Part shown: positions 11,750-22,217 of the stretch, one piece after another
How positions within the stretch are numbered: the first letter of the stretch is position 1
Layout: each line of letters begins with the position of its first letter
Assembly: GCF_963675165.1 (NCBI RefSeq)
Contig: NC_087378.1
Location: 2,163,525 to 2,227,524, forward strand
DNA from: Halichondria panicea
Taxonomy: Eukaryota; Porifera; Demospongiae; Suberitida; Halichondriidae
Direction: 5' to 3'
DNA length: 64,000 bases
The notes under the pieces: generated by a model
Databases searched by the model: none
Told to the model about the DNA's origin: nothing
What the model saw: the letters and a program-made list of their open reading frames with translations, nothing else
Made by a program: the position numbers and the translations under genes

Positions 11750-14700
11750 CTGGATTTGAGGCCGCATGTGTTCCAGCTAGCTGCGATGTATTGGGAGCAG
11801 TTGAGGGGTTCCAGCCTTCCTGGTCAATAAGCGATACAGAGCCTGGGCTTTTGTACACAGACACAGGTGGGCTTCCTGCGGCAGAATTTCTCCCTGTATG
11901 TAACATGAAATCAGTAAGCACTGGACAAATTGCAGGGTAAACAAGCATGCGGGATAGAGCTGTATACACTGTCAATCTTACAATTTCATAAACATGTACT
12001 GTAACAGCGAGTGTTGATATAATGCATTTGCATCACTCCAATTGGTTGCTGTAACGGATTGACGTCTGCTTGTTTTCACGGCCAGCAAAATAATGTTCAT
12101 TATATATATGTGTTATTGGAAATATCATTGTGCCAGGAAGTAAGTGCAACTTCAAGAAGCAACTAGAGCACTAAACCCTCGGCAGTTTTACGTCTGACAA
12201 CCGTGCAGGTTATGTATATGAGGACGGAACAGCTTAGCTATATATATAGAGCGGCAACTACCCAAGCTATATACAGAGAAAAATAAGATTTAACGCTATA
12301 ACAAGGTTTGAAAGTGGTAGTGACTGTGGTCAGACACACTAAGATCACAGCAGAGTCAGCAGAACTACAGTATAGAGCGAAATTTCCGCGGATTTCGTGG
12401 GTTTGGAAACAGTTGGTACCCTCGAGTAACATCCGCGCTACTCTGCGGTTTAATCGAGGCCATCACAACAATACCTATTTCTACGCACAGTGCATAATAA
12501 ACTAAGGTCTATTTGCATTGAGTTTGAGTTCGGCCCCGGAAGTTATGTGGTCAATTATGGCTTAATTATGCTTTATGTGGTTGACAAGTATGACAGGGAC
12601 TTCTATGGAAAACGTAAACTTTTAGCTGGTTGGAGCTTAGGCCACTCCAAATCAGAGACTCTAGTAAATTATATGCGGGTGTGAGCAGTATTATTATTAT
12701 TCATTACTATGAATCTCATTATGCACAAGTAAGAGTTTCTATAGGCTTCTAGTCATGTTTACTTGGATTTTAATTCGTGAATTTGCAAAATAATGCTTCG
12801 TTCTTGAGTTATGCTTAGTTTTGCTTACTTGGAATGCCTTTTCAGAAGAGCACGTAGCCAAACTTGTTTACCGAATGTTGCTACTCTACTTAGTAGTTAG
12901 CTCTGCACTAGAACGCTAGCTATTAACAACAATCATGGTCGATTATTACCAACTCTTTGAGTTTGCATGCATGATTGAAAGCAGCTTTATGTTATGTAGC
13001 TTTGGCATCTCCACCGAGGCATCAGCACCTGTGGTGCTTTCATTATAAATGTGTTGCGTCATCAATGAATTTAATTAATCACCCACAAAAATGTACAAAC
13101 ACAAAGAGTAAACAAAGAAAAAGCAATTTCAATATTTCATTGGATATTTAGAAAAATAATGGCCATAATGCGGTAGCTAAAGCAGGAAGCACAAGTTGGA
13201 CGGGAAACTACAGTCTCATTTGGAGTGGCCTTATCAGCTCTACAGCATATAGATAGAAGCGCTTTTTAACCAATGGTATATGAAACTTTGAATTTCAGTG
13301 AAGTATGACAAAGTTATGACAAATTTATGAAGGTCAAACTCAACACAAATAGACTGTGCTCAGTCTGTGCAACTCACTTACATTTCAAGGTCTATATACC
13401 GTCAAGAATGAGAGTATCGAACGTAGGCATACTGTGCATCAGATGAGTAACGTGACTTCCTGTATCTGTCACAAGCTTGGAATTTGCACACTGACCAATC
13501 CAAGTGTGGGTGGTGTAATCTATCACAAGCTTGGAATTTGCACACTGACCAATCCAAACGTGGGTGATATAGTCTATCAAGAAAGTAGATTACACCACCC
13601 ACACTTGGATTGGTCAGTGTGCAAATTCCAAGCTTGTGACAGATACAGGAAGTCACGTTACTCTCCGCATACATCTGATACACAGTATGCCTACGTTTGA
13701 TACTCTCTCTCTATCATATACTCTTGATACCGTATAGTGGGTATATTTTGAGGGTATACATTTTCGCAGAAATGCCTTTAGAAAGGTTTTTGAACAGCGC
13801 CTTTTTGCAGCATGCATGTATGCGATAGTAAATTTGCGGTACATTCCTAATCCGCAAAAACCACGAACATTTATACCCTCGAAATATACATAACTCCAAT
13901 TCGTTACAACGTCATTCTAATGTACGCTATTTTCCTGGCCATTGCTAGGATAATGTTCAATTACCAGGCCAACTAGACAATGCGTGCTACATAATGATTA
14001 CTAACTTAGAGATTCAAGGTTGAGTTTTGTGATGCCTCCCTTTACAGCTAGTGTTGGTCGGGATCCAAGTAATGACATACTAGATGATTGAATTGAATGA
14101 TCCTAATGGTTTATCTGTCACTTATTAAAACTAGGTACAGATAGCAGCTTGTTAGTGCTTCACAAAGACTTTTTTGGCAGAACTTTTGATGACGAACTAA
14201 AAAGCTAATAAATGCCGCTCTTGAGAACCGTGAATGGCCTCTCATGAATTTTAGCCTTGACTACCAGGCTTCTGATCAAGCATATCCATTACTAAACTGA
14301 AAGCTCTACAAATCTTAATTACAATCTACTGGCTGTGATAACAATGTTGGGGTCAGTTCATAAAGGTACTTTCCCAGGGAATCTTACATATTCCAATTGG
14401 GACTTTCCCAGGGGAGCCTTGTAATACTCATCATGAATAATAAATAACCAGTGTTGAAACATAGAAAGTGTCGACCTTGTGTACATGCATCGATCTATTG
14501 TTATCTATTGTATAATTATGGTATCATTGTGTCTTTGATTTGATTATTATCGGACACCTTGGTTCCAGAGGCATAATCAATAGATAAACCACAGCCTTGA
14601 TCCACCCTGATAAACAAGTGACACATGGTTGTCTGCACATGCGCAGAAGATAAGCAGGCCTGTCTCCATAGTAACAGCTGCACCGCGCGTGCGCATTTAA

Positions 14701-15936
14701 GGGACATGCCCATTTTCTAAATCTGAAAATTGGCAAGCTGGATAATCAAGGTTCCTGATAATGGAGGGCCGGATATAATTGAGGTTCTACTGTAGTGTTT
14801 TGTGGCTTTAATACCAGGACCTCAAGAAAAGATGAAAATAGATTCTGCCAGGATCTGGCGTTGAAAATGGATTGTCTCACATGTGGGGATGAGCGCGCAT
14901 GCGCATTAGATCCACTGGAATAAGGGGCCTGTCTGCAAGAGGTCAAGTTCATAAAATTAATGGCTGCTTTAGCAGCTCTCGAGTTGTAGAAATTGTGCGA
15001 CAAATGATGCTATGAAAGACTCTGAAGAGACTGCAACAGTCTTCAATGTGAGTCAAACTAGCCAGAACTCGTTGCTATAGTCCACGAATCAAAATCCAAG
15101 AGAATGTGGCTAGAAGCCTATAGAAGCTGTTACTTTTCGTCGCATTGCAACCACTGAGCAGTTACAACGTTAACTGGAAAACACACACACAGACAGATAG
15201 ACGGCCAGACAGACAGACAGACAGACACACACACACACGGTCAGCTGCTTACCGGATCCCTCATGCGGCTACGCCTCGAGGCATAATTATTGCGTAATTA
15301 TTAACATTAACACTGAAGGTGTTCCTGCCTTTCATACCTGGATTTGAGGTGTGTGTTCCAGCATGGTAAGGTCTTGGAGGAGTGACTCCCCAACTGTCAC
15401 TCTGCAATGTATTGGGAGCAAATGAGGGGTTCCAGCTTTCTTGGTCAATAAGCGGTGCAGAGCTTGAGCTCTGAGTGGCATTGTACACAGGCGAAGAGGG
15501 GCTTCCAGCAGCGAAGTTTCTCCTTGGTGTTGTTGTTGAAGCAGTTATAGAACGGCTTCTTCTTGCTCCTCGACCACGTGGATCTGCTGATGCACCAAAG
15601 CTCGTATTACCTGCCAATAGTTATACAAAAATAAAATGTTTATTATACAGAGAATATTTTATTTTATTTACCCTCTTCATGTTCGATGAGAACGAAGTCA
15701 GCATATTGTCCTAGGTCATCATTGAGTTTACTGCTGTCTTTTTCATGTCTCTGGTTCAGTTTCTGCTGAGGAGAATGTTCTTGTTTCCCAACAGAAGGAG
15801 CTTCTTGCAAAGCTGCAATCCGACCTCTTGCTCTGCCCCGTCCACGTCCACTAAATCTAGAGTGATCGATCAACAGAGAAATTTCTCCAGGCTTCACTGG
15901 TTCAGGGGTCCTGGATCCCTGTTGTGAGTCGGACAT
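11750..15936 (-). CDS. Probable N-terminal exons of PARP14-like gene A
   Basis: Exon 15672-15936 starts with ATG (MSDSQQGSRTPEPV) and holds an arginine-glycine tract (GRGRGRARGR) like the first exon of paralogue B. Exons 15338-15610 and 11750-11893 follow, each with AG acceptor and GT donor, both symmetric phase 1. The last donor ends in phase 1, exactly what the RRM exon at 3927 needs. The two inner exons are related to each other (GRNSAAGSPP against RRNFAAGSPSSP; LIDQEGWNPSTAPNT against LIDQESWNPSFAPNT), so one is a duplicate. The encoded segment is low-complexity, rich in Ser, Pro and Arg. Upstream of the ATG is a block also found upstream of paralogue B. The link to the core exons across a 7.8-kb intron is inferred from phase and paralogy; a separate small gene is the alternative. 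Confidence 0.55.
11894..13380. other. Intronic region with repeat fragments
   Basis: Contains a block at about 12419-12500 that recurs inverted at about 23085-23165 (gtttaatcgaggccatcac), and an R1 copy in reverse orientation at about 12719-13045. No convincing coding frame. Confidence 0.45.
12719..13045. repeat. Dispersed repeat R1, reverse-oriented copy
   Basis: Reverse complement of the R1 body at 6700-6860, including cacgtagccaaacttg and the accgaggcatca end. Confidence 0.6.
13390..13727. repeat. Large near-perfect hairpin with internal duplication
   Basis: The block from agagtatcgaacgtagg through gtaacgtgacttcctg and aagcttggaatttgc is mirrored downstream, ending cctacgtttgatactctc. 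Inside the left arm a unit of about 58 bp (aagcttggaatttgcaca through gaccaatccaa) is present twice, the right arm having one copy. It is open in several frames only because of its symmetry. Confidence 0.8.
13728..13890. repeat. CCGTATAG-family MITE, copy b (right end worn)
   Basis: Starts taccgtatagtgggtata, carries ttttgagggtata, and ends with ttataccctcgaaatata, where the terminal repeat breaks off. Confidence 0.65.
13891..15260. other. Intronic region, no gene seen
   Basis: A few short frames only. It contains an aatgcgcatgcgcgctc-like palindrome (about 14890-14905) that also occurs near other R1 copies, then an R1 copy from about 14990. Confidence 0.4.
14990..15290. repeat. Dispersed repeat R1, copy
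   Basis: Contains gactctgaagagactgca, the aatcaaaatccaagagaa core, a CAGA-rich tract, and ends gcggctacgcctcgaggc followed by ataatta. Confidence 0.65.
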
Positions 15937-16009
15937 AGCTCAACTGCTCACAGCATGCACACAAGCTCGACACAAGCTGCAAGTCTGCAGACCAGACTGA
16001 TTTTTGATG

Positions 16010-16061
16010 CAGCCCAAATAATACGGGGTGGGGCTGATTCCCTTGACAGGATATGTGACGA
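16010..16061 (-). promoter_or_regulatory. Conserved promoter-proximal block of gene A
   Basis: About 75-125 bp upstream of the gene A start, the plus strand reads ggggtggggctgatt and then gacaggatatgtgacga. Almost the same words lie about 110-180 bp upstream of paralogue B (42489-42560). The shared block points to duplication of promoter plus gene. It stops abruptly at the transposon border. Confidence 0.55.
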
Positions 16062-16180
16062 TGTCAGAGGAATGAATGACTCCCCGGTGGGAGTGACCCC
16101 CCGGTCATTCCTGCCTAAGGTGTGGGTGACTCCCCCAGGAGTGAATGACTCCCCTGGCCTATGCGATGTTTGTTCCCGCC
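16062..16180. repeat. Left terminal inverted repeat and subterminal motifs
   Basis: The 24-bp terminus is followed by alternating ggtgggagtgacc, ccggtcattcc, gtgactccccc and gaatgactcccc words, which mirror those at 22218-22356. Such subterminal arrays are typical transposase binding sites. Confidence 0.75.
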
Positions 16181-16599
16181 AATGTGACCTGTTTCCATCG
16201 ATGTAACTTCGGTATATAGTAGCAGGAGTACATGCATTCATGCACTCCAATGCATGTACTCCTCATAGTAGAGAATGAAGAGCCATGCAGGATGAAGAAG
16301 AGCAAGGTTAGTAGTAGCAAGGTAGCAATGAAGCAAGTGTTCATCCTGTAGTAGACAGCAAGTGACAGCTGGAATGTAGACCTATACATAATAGTTATAG
16401 GCTGAGTCCAAGGTCTCTATGGGGTTTTGAGACCCGAAGGCCCGAGGCTGTAGCATCTCGAGCGTAGCGAGGGTGCTACTAAGGGCCTAAGGGTTGGTTG
16501 AAAATGGTAGCCTCTATATAACAAGAAGCACACCAAAGCTGCTGATGCAGCTGACTGGAGGATACGTGTGCGCAGCGATGAGGAGAAATCAAGAATCCT

Positions 16600-16750
16600 C
16601 GAAGATTGCCATGCCAGACGCTTCCTCCTCTCACAAGCCAGACGTCCCCTCTTCTCACAAGCCAGATGCCCCCTCCTCTCACAAGCCAGACGCCCTCTCC
16701 TCTCACAAGCCAGATGCTCCTTCCTCTCGCAAGCGAGACGCCCCCTTTTC
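16600..16750. repeat. 24-bp tandem repeat inside the transposon 5' region
   Basis: About six units of a 24-bp word built on tctcacaagccagacgcc lie just upstream of the transposase promoter. All three frames are open through it on one strand or the other (for example SSHKPDAP repeats on plus), so the open frames here are a by-product of the repeat and no gene is called. Confidence 0.75.
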
Positions 16751-16771
16751 TCGTTAAACGAGAAGCGTGGG

Positions 16772-16779
16772 TATAAAAG
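16772..16779 (+). promoter_or_regulatory. TATA box of the transposase gene
   Basis: TATAAAAG within gcgtgggtataaaagg, followed by a GC-rich ggggcggggcc block, about 155 bp before the ATG. The same arrangement occurs inverted at 20597-20627. Confidence 0.65.
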
Positions 16780-16935
16780 GGGCGGGGCCCCGGCCAAAAA
16801 AATGTCGCATGCAAAATTTATAAGGGATAAAAATTAATGGCTCAACGCTTTTATGAGCGTAAAAGGAGCGTATTGAACGCTTGACATCCGCTTAGCACGT
16901 GGTCTTTTAGTCAGTAAACAGTAAGCTAGTTTGCG

Positions 16936-19434
16936 ATGGCTACTTCAAGGAAACGGGTTCACTTCGTTGATGAAGAGGAGAAGCAAGCGTTTCTTGGTCG
17001 CCTAAAGCACGTCCGTGAGCTGCTAAAGCCTCCTGGAAGCCCTCTGCTTGACAACTTTAGCCTGTTGAGCACACTCTGTGCTTCTGTTGAAGGTGACCCA
17101 GATCACTCACACCCTCCCCCTACCCCTGTTACTGCAATCAGGAGCTTTATGAGCAACAATGGTAAGCAATACAAGCATCATATAAGTAAATGCTCTATGA
17201 AGCATCATGCAGGTATGTACAAAAACGATACTTCCGATGGGCAACAACTCTTTGCCACGGAGTATCATTGTTTCACTGACCTAGTGAAAGGGCTTGCCAC
17301 GCCCTGTCCGTGTGGGGTAACTAGAAGTCCCTGGGAAGTCCAGTCAATAGTACAGGTGTGTGTTGGAAGTTGACTGTCAGTTTTATAAATTACACGTGTG
17401 TTTTTTTGTAGAAAGGACATGTGGTACGAGCTCTTTTTTGCTGCCGACGCTGTAAGGTGCAGAAGAGAAAGTGGTCTAGCTCCCGTGTATTTGGAGGACA
17501 TTATTTGGTGAACCAGAAGTAAGCTTATGGATACCATACCATAGTTATGTGTTTACTGCATCTCTGGTATATTTTATATAGGGTTGTTCATGGGTTTACT
17601 TGTGCTGGAATTCTACCCTCCCAATACACCCACTTTAGTCAGTTCTGTGGTTTAGGGACTGTTGGTCAAAGTTACATCCGACAAGGTTAGCTCACTCCAA
17701 CTATACCCAGAGTGTAAGTAAATTCATATGTTTCCTCAGTGTACGGAAAGCTAGGTTACCGTGACATTGTACAAAGGGCAGCAAACGTGAGCATGATGTC
17801 GGCTGTTTTTGATGTGAAGGCCCTTCCTGAGTATACCACCAACAAAGGAGAGGTGTGTTTGTGTACTGTATTACTAGTAATAAATAATTTTATTATTGTT
17901 TTAAACTTAGTGGGTAATCACTGATGCCCGGCACGACTCAACAGCCAACGCATACCACACAACTGTGCCTTGCCTGTCTGGAAGGTGGGAAGTTAGTGTG
18001 TCTCTGTCGGTTTTGTATTTATTTTGTATATTTTCAGCAACAAGAAGATACTCGGCATATCAACTCTCTCTCGGGCCGAACACTCTACTGCACAGACCAG
18101 AGAACTTGCATGTACCAAGCTTGTTATCCCTCAAGTGCAAAGCAGAGGTTTATCCCCATAATAAATGAATGCACATAATAATTATTGCCAAATCTAGGTA
18201 TTGAAGTCATCGAGGTAGCTCATGATATGCAGGCGCAGGTCGCAAAGTACGTGTCAGACGAGTCGGGACTCATCAATTCCTACGACACTTGGCATGGTAA
18301 GAAAATGTGTGATATGTTGTATCATTTTCACACACATTTTAGGAACGAAGAATGTGTCGAAGGAAATAAAGAAAGTAACACAGGGCCTAGTTCGTGATAG
18401 AGGGAAGGTTTGGTTTCCTGAATTATCAGATAAACGTAAGAATCTACTAATTAAACTTTCATGTACACTAGTAAGGTGTGCATTAATAGGAAGAAGTATA
18501 AAGATCCACCTGTATTGGGCAATGAAAAATTGCGGAGGGTCTGCTGAGAAACTGAAGGAGATAATAATGAATATCCCTAATCACTACCAGGTTAGTTATT
18601 ATTGTTGCGTGTTTATTAGTAATACATTGATGTTTTTGTAGAGAATCCACACAAATTGCCACCCTTCCTCTACTTGCCACATGGACGACTACGAACCCAG
18701 TAGGGACAAGCTTGTTAGCAGAAAGGCTATAGAAGCTCTCATAAAGCAGCTCCATACGACGTACATTTACCGCTATGCTAAAGATTTCTGTTCGGTAAGG
18801 ATTAAACATGTGTTGTTTGTATAACATACCCGTATATTGTATAGTGTCGTGATACCTACTGGGTTGAGTCGTTCAACCATCAACTCCTCACCTACCTGCC
18901 CAAGCGCATTCACTTTTCGACTGAGACGTTCATAATGCGAATGAATTTGGCTGTCTTGGATTGGGTACGTACATGGAGTATTATTATGTGTACACTATGT
19001 GGGGGGAGAGCTTCTCGTACACTAATTTGTAGTAGTATTTAGAGCTTACATTTACTTTAAATTTCAGTCTATACTATCGATAATTGCTTTATTCCAGAAT
19101 GAGAACATCAATCGCTCTTACACCAGTATGAGCAAAGTGAGTGACCTTCGACGATCAGATCGCCGCACAGCAATGAAAGCCTTAGTGAAGAAAGGTTTTA
19201 AATTTGTTGCTTTGCTATGGGCAATGTATGTTGAACAAAACAAAGCTGATATGAGGTATGATTACAATGTGTATGTATATGTAAGGGCATTTGACATGTA
19301 ACTTTCGTAGAGAATTGATCGAAGAAGATGACGTAGTAGAGGAGCAGAATGATGACGTGACCTTAGAAGACGGAGTGATGCCACCAGAATATTCTGACGA
19401 GTCAGAGGCTGAGGACGATGACATGGACGACTAA
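16936..19434 (+). CDS. Transposase-like protein, 14 exons, intact
   Basis: Exons 16936-17161, 17213-17355, 17412-17518, 17582-17685, 17740-17852, 17911-17984, 18038-18147, 18198-18296, 18343-18435, 18490-18590, 18642-18794, 18845-18964, 19098-19255 and 19311-19434 total 1725 bp, or 574 residues. A Cys-rich patch (CPCG, then CCRRC at about 135-145) precedes WVITDARHDSTANAY, VAHDMQAQVAKYV, DTWHGTKNVSKE and SIKIHLYWAMKNCGG. That order, an early Asp, a mid Asp/His, then a WH and a HLYW block, resembles uncharacterised DDE-type transposases found in cnidarians, sponges and fish (family memory, not a search). The C-terminus is acidic. Introns are 50-60 bp, mostly. It lies within the element, in the same direction as the Ulp1 gene. 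No stop interrupts the spliced frame. Confidence 0.75.
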
Positions 19435-19517
19435 CAATTAATGATGACATGGCCGACTAACAATTAATGAGTTTTATTTACTACGTAATTGGTGTGTACA
19501 GGATAATTATAAGGCAG

Positions 19518-20405
19518 TCACTCTCTAGAGGTGGACTCGGTTTCCATAGCAGCCTCTTCTGGCAAATACGCAGTTTCTGCCTCAAATGTTGATCTGTAAT
19601 AGTAATAAGGAATTAGTATTTGCTTTGCTCTTGTTAGCCCCCCTATGCTAAATTCCTAGTCTCTTAGCATAGTAGGCACACTATTCCATTTGATATCAAG
19701 GCCTTACCTGTAGTCACGGTATATGCCATTGTGGCTGGGGTACCTCCTCCTAATCTCCTACACAAGAGAAACAGTACATGTACATACCTGTAAAATTTTA
19801 TCACTTACTAAAACTACACATTTCGGGATTATTTCCCTCTTGTCATGTATCACTGTCCTCGTCTCCTTCCTAGCCAAATACTCATCATCTACCCACACTC
19901 TCAGTGTATTCAGCAACCTCCAGAACTTTCTGTACAGTTGATGTCTTTTCTCATCGTTGGCAGGCTGGGGGCCACAAGATCCTCTTAGAAAGTCTGGAGG
20001 AAGCTGAATCACACACGGTGAACACAGGCAGTGTATGCAGTGATCAATGCCACGGAGAACTGGAGTTGCTGGGTTGTGCTGGTAACCACGAACATGGTGC
20101 GGGTATTCTAATAAAAAAATTTGACTTGTGTGTTTATTTCTACTTTTATGTACATGTACCTTCTTGTGGTTCTAAGTCGTCGCTATGAGTGTCTAGTGCT
20201 AGTGTTGCATTCAACGTCAGCTGTACTGTTCAATTGCCGCTTGGTTGGTTGTTCCGGAGAAAGTCGTTCAACCTGTCCACCCAATCACTTGGAACTGCTT
20301 CCCCACTCATTAGTATTAGCTAAAGTATGGATTTGTATGACTTTTTACATTGTTCTATTGTGTTCTTACTCTATTTCCATCGCTGTTGGAGCTGCCAGAA
20401 GCCAT
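19518..20405 (-). CDS. P2X7-C-terminus-like Cys/His protein, one in-frame stop
   Basis: Five exons (20370-20405, 20160-20319, 19809-20107, 19708-19757, 19518-19593) total 621 bp, or 206 residues. The core reads HCIHCLCSPCV, then NDEKRHQLYRKFWRLL, REIIPKCVVLEIRRRYP and NGIYRDYR. The Cys cluster, the R-x-x-x-Y-R helix and the IPxCVVxxIRxxYP..xGxY end match the cytoplasmic zinc-binding ballast region of P2X7 receptors, which also exists as stand-alone proteins. No transmembrane segment is present, so it is not a channel. TGA at 20230-20232 interrupts exon 2, so this copy may be inactive or start downstream. It converges on the transposase gene, with 83 bp between stop codons. Role in the element unknown; nucleic-acid or zinc binding is a guess. 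Confidence 0.65.
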
Positions 20406-20596
20406 TGTACCACAAAAAAAACCATATGGGTCTTGAAAAAACTTAGAAGTGTTGCTGCCATGTGTTCAGGCCTTCTAAGGCTACTTCTGGGCATGTGCAG
20501 TAAAATAAGTGTGTTTGCGTACTGTACGTGTGTGTGCTAGAGTCAGAGAGCAGCCAGAGTTTGAATTAGCCGCCATTTGCAGCAGCATTCACTTCC

Positions 20597-20627
20597 GGCC
20601 GGGCCCTGCCCCTTTTATACCGTGGGC
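20597..20627 (-). promoter_or_regulatory. TATA promoter of the P2X7-like gene, inverted copy
   Basis: Read on minus, cccacggtataaaagggg followed by cagggcccggcc mirrors the transposase promoter at 16766-16794. The Ulp1-like gene starts 93 bp away on the other strand, so the interval 20406-20719 acts as a divergent promoter. Confidence 0.6.
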
Positions 20628-20719
20628 GTAGCGCTCTAGCAACGAGTGCGTAAACGCGCAGTTCATAGATTGCATATCAATTTTATGCACAAGCTTCTCG
20701 TTTAAGCTGCATCCTCTAT

Positions 20720-21752
20720 ATGGAGCCACCTTTGAAGAAGCAAAGGACTACTCAGTCTGTAACAAGAAAGGTATAATAATAGTTATATATACTTGTTAAC
20801 AGGAGCTATCGTTAATTACAATTATTATTATGTGCACACTATACCGTTCATTATAATTATTGTGTGCACATTCGACAGAATTCAAGCTACTGGGTGAAGG
20901 ATTTGGACCTGAGGACGGGAGACAAGGATGTAATTCTTGCTGAGAGCGGGTTGCTTTCCGACCGTCATATGCATGCTGCCCACAAACTAATGAGAATGCA
21001 ATTTCCAAATATTGAAGGCTGCTACTCTACTCTTCTGGTTCAGAAGATGTCCTTTCATGCAGTCACTAATAGTGAAGCCACAGGTATAATTTCTACTTAG
21101 AACTTAATTTAATAGTAGTATTATTATAGTATTGGTATACATAATTATACCTCATCCTTGGCCGTATAATTATAATATTTATTTATTATAATTATATCAT
21201 ACTCGTGCAGATATTCTTTGTAACAGAGAGGCATCACTGGATTGCGACAGCACTCATCAAGGGGGAACTTTTCCTCTTGATAGCTGCTTCCAATATGGGA
21301 AAGAACTGGAGCCAAGTGCTGAGCTGCAAATCGCACAAAATAATGTATAAGCCTTTAATAGCCCGCACAATGGGCTGTTACTGTCTGTGGCCTCCATTCA
21401 ACAGCAGAGCAGTGGCAGTAACAACTGTGGTTTGTTTGCAATTGCCGCTGCATACCACGCATTGCAAGGAGACAATCTGGATACCATCACCCTAAATGAA
21501 GACAAAATGAGGCCACACCTTGTGCGTTGCTTTGAAAATGAGAAACTCAGAAGATTTCCAAAGTCAAAAGATGTTAGTAGCCGCAAGAGACCAGAAAGAT
21601 TTTCCAGCATAGTAATTACGATATACTGCCCTTGTCTCCGCCCTGACTGTTATGATGTAATGGTCCAGTGCGATACGTGTAATGTGTGGTATCATTATAA
21701 ATGTGTTCGTATTAAAGTATCTCCACTTGGAGATTGGTTTTGCCCTATATAG
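20720..21752 (+). pseudogene. Ulp1-type cysteine protease with PHD finger, frameshifted
   Basis: Exons 20720-20770, 20879-21083 and 21227-21752 begin MEPPLKKQRTTQSVTRK. ERHHWIATALIKG carries the catalytic His of C48/Ulp1 peptidases. QQSSGSNNCGLFAIAAAYHA carries the oxyanion Gln and nucleophile Cys. A C-terminal CPCLRPDCYDVMVQCDTC and WYHYKCV..WFC pattern is a PHD finger. Between His and Cys the frame shifts by one base near 21275, where LDS would supply the catalytic Asp, and a TAA follows at 21348-21350. The exon sum is one base short of a whole number of codons, so a single deletion explains it. Ulp1-like partners are known in several large eukaryotic transposons. Family call firm; this copy is probably dead. 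Confidence 0.75.
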
Positions 21753-22217
21753 TTGTAGATCTAAATAGAATTTTTTAGCATTTCCTTATCTTCCACTAGC
21801 TGTTTTTGTTTATACACTGTAATAATTATTAATTTGCGCTGTTGTTTTGTTTGTTTTTCATGCACTGTAGATCTAGTTATTGTGAGGATGTTGTTGTATT
21901 ATAAGTTTTGCTTTACAGTGACGATCGTGAGACATGTGAAAATGTAAACAGAGTGTACAATGTAGTATAAGTACTATAGGTACTAACTGATATGATAGCA
22001 TAGCTAGACTGAACCAGTTTACAGTAAGGAACAGCTGTAATTATAGTCAATACTATATAACATTAATTAAACAGGCCTCTCACAGATAGCATGCATGCAG
22101 TCCTGATAACAGTCTTGAGCTTGATTGTATAGTCACACTGCATGTGACAGGTTTTGAGGATGTACTTAGTATAGCCTTGAAGTCTTTTTAGCTCTATATG
22201 GATGTTCGTATGTAAAT
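21753..22217. other. Right subterminal spacer of the transposon, no gene
   Basis: AT-rich sequence between the Ulp1 gene and the right subterminal repeats; nothing recognised. Confidence 0.5.

Noticed and set aside
13356-13700. Open frames on both strands at the 13.4-kb hairpin
   Set aside because: Mirror-image frames arise from the inverted repeat; no coding bias or domain.
16417-16814. Minus-strand frames with RLACERRGHLAC repeats
   Set aside because: They are the reverse of the 24-bp tandem repeat; openness follows from the repeat unit being a multiple of three without stops.
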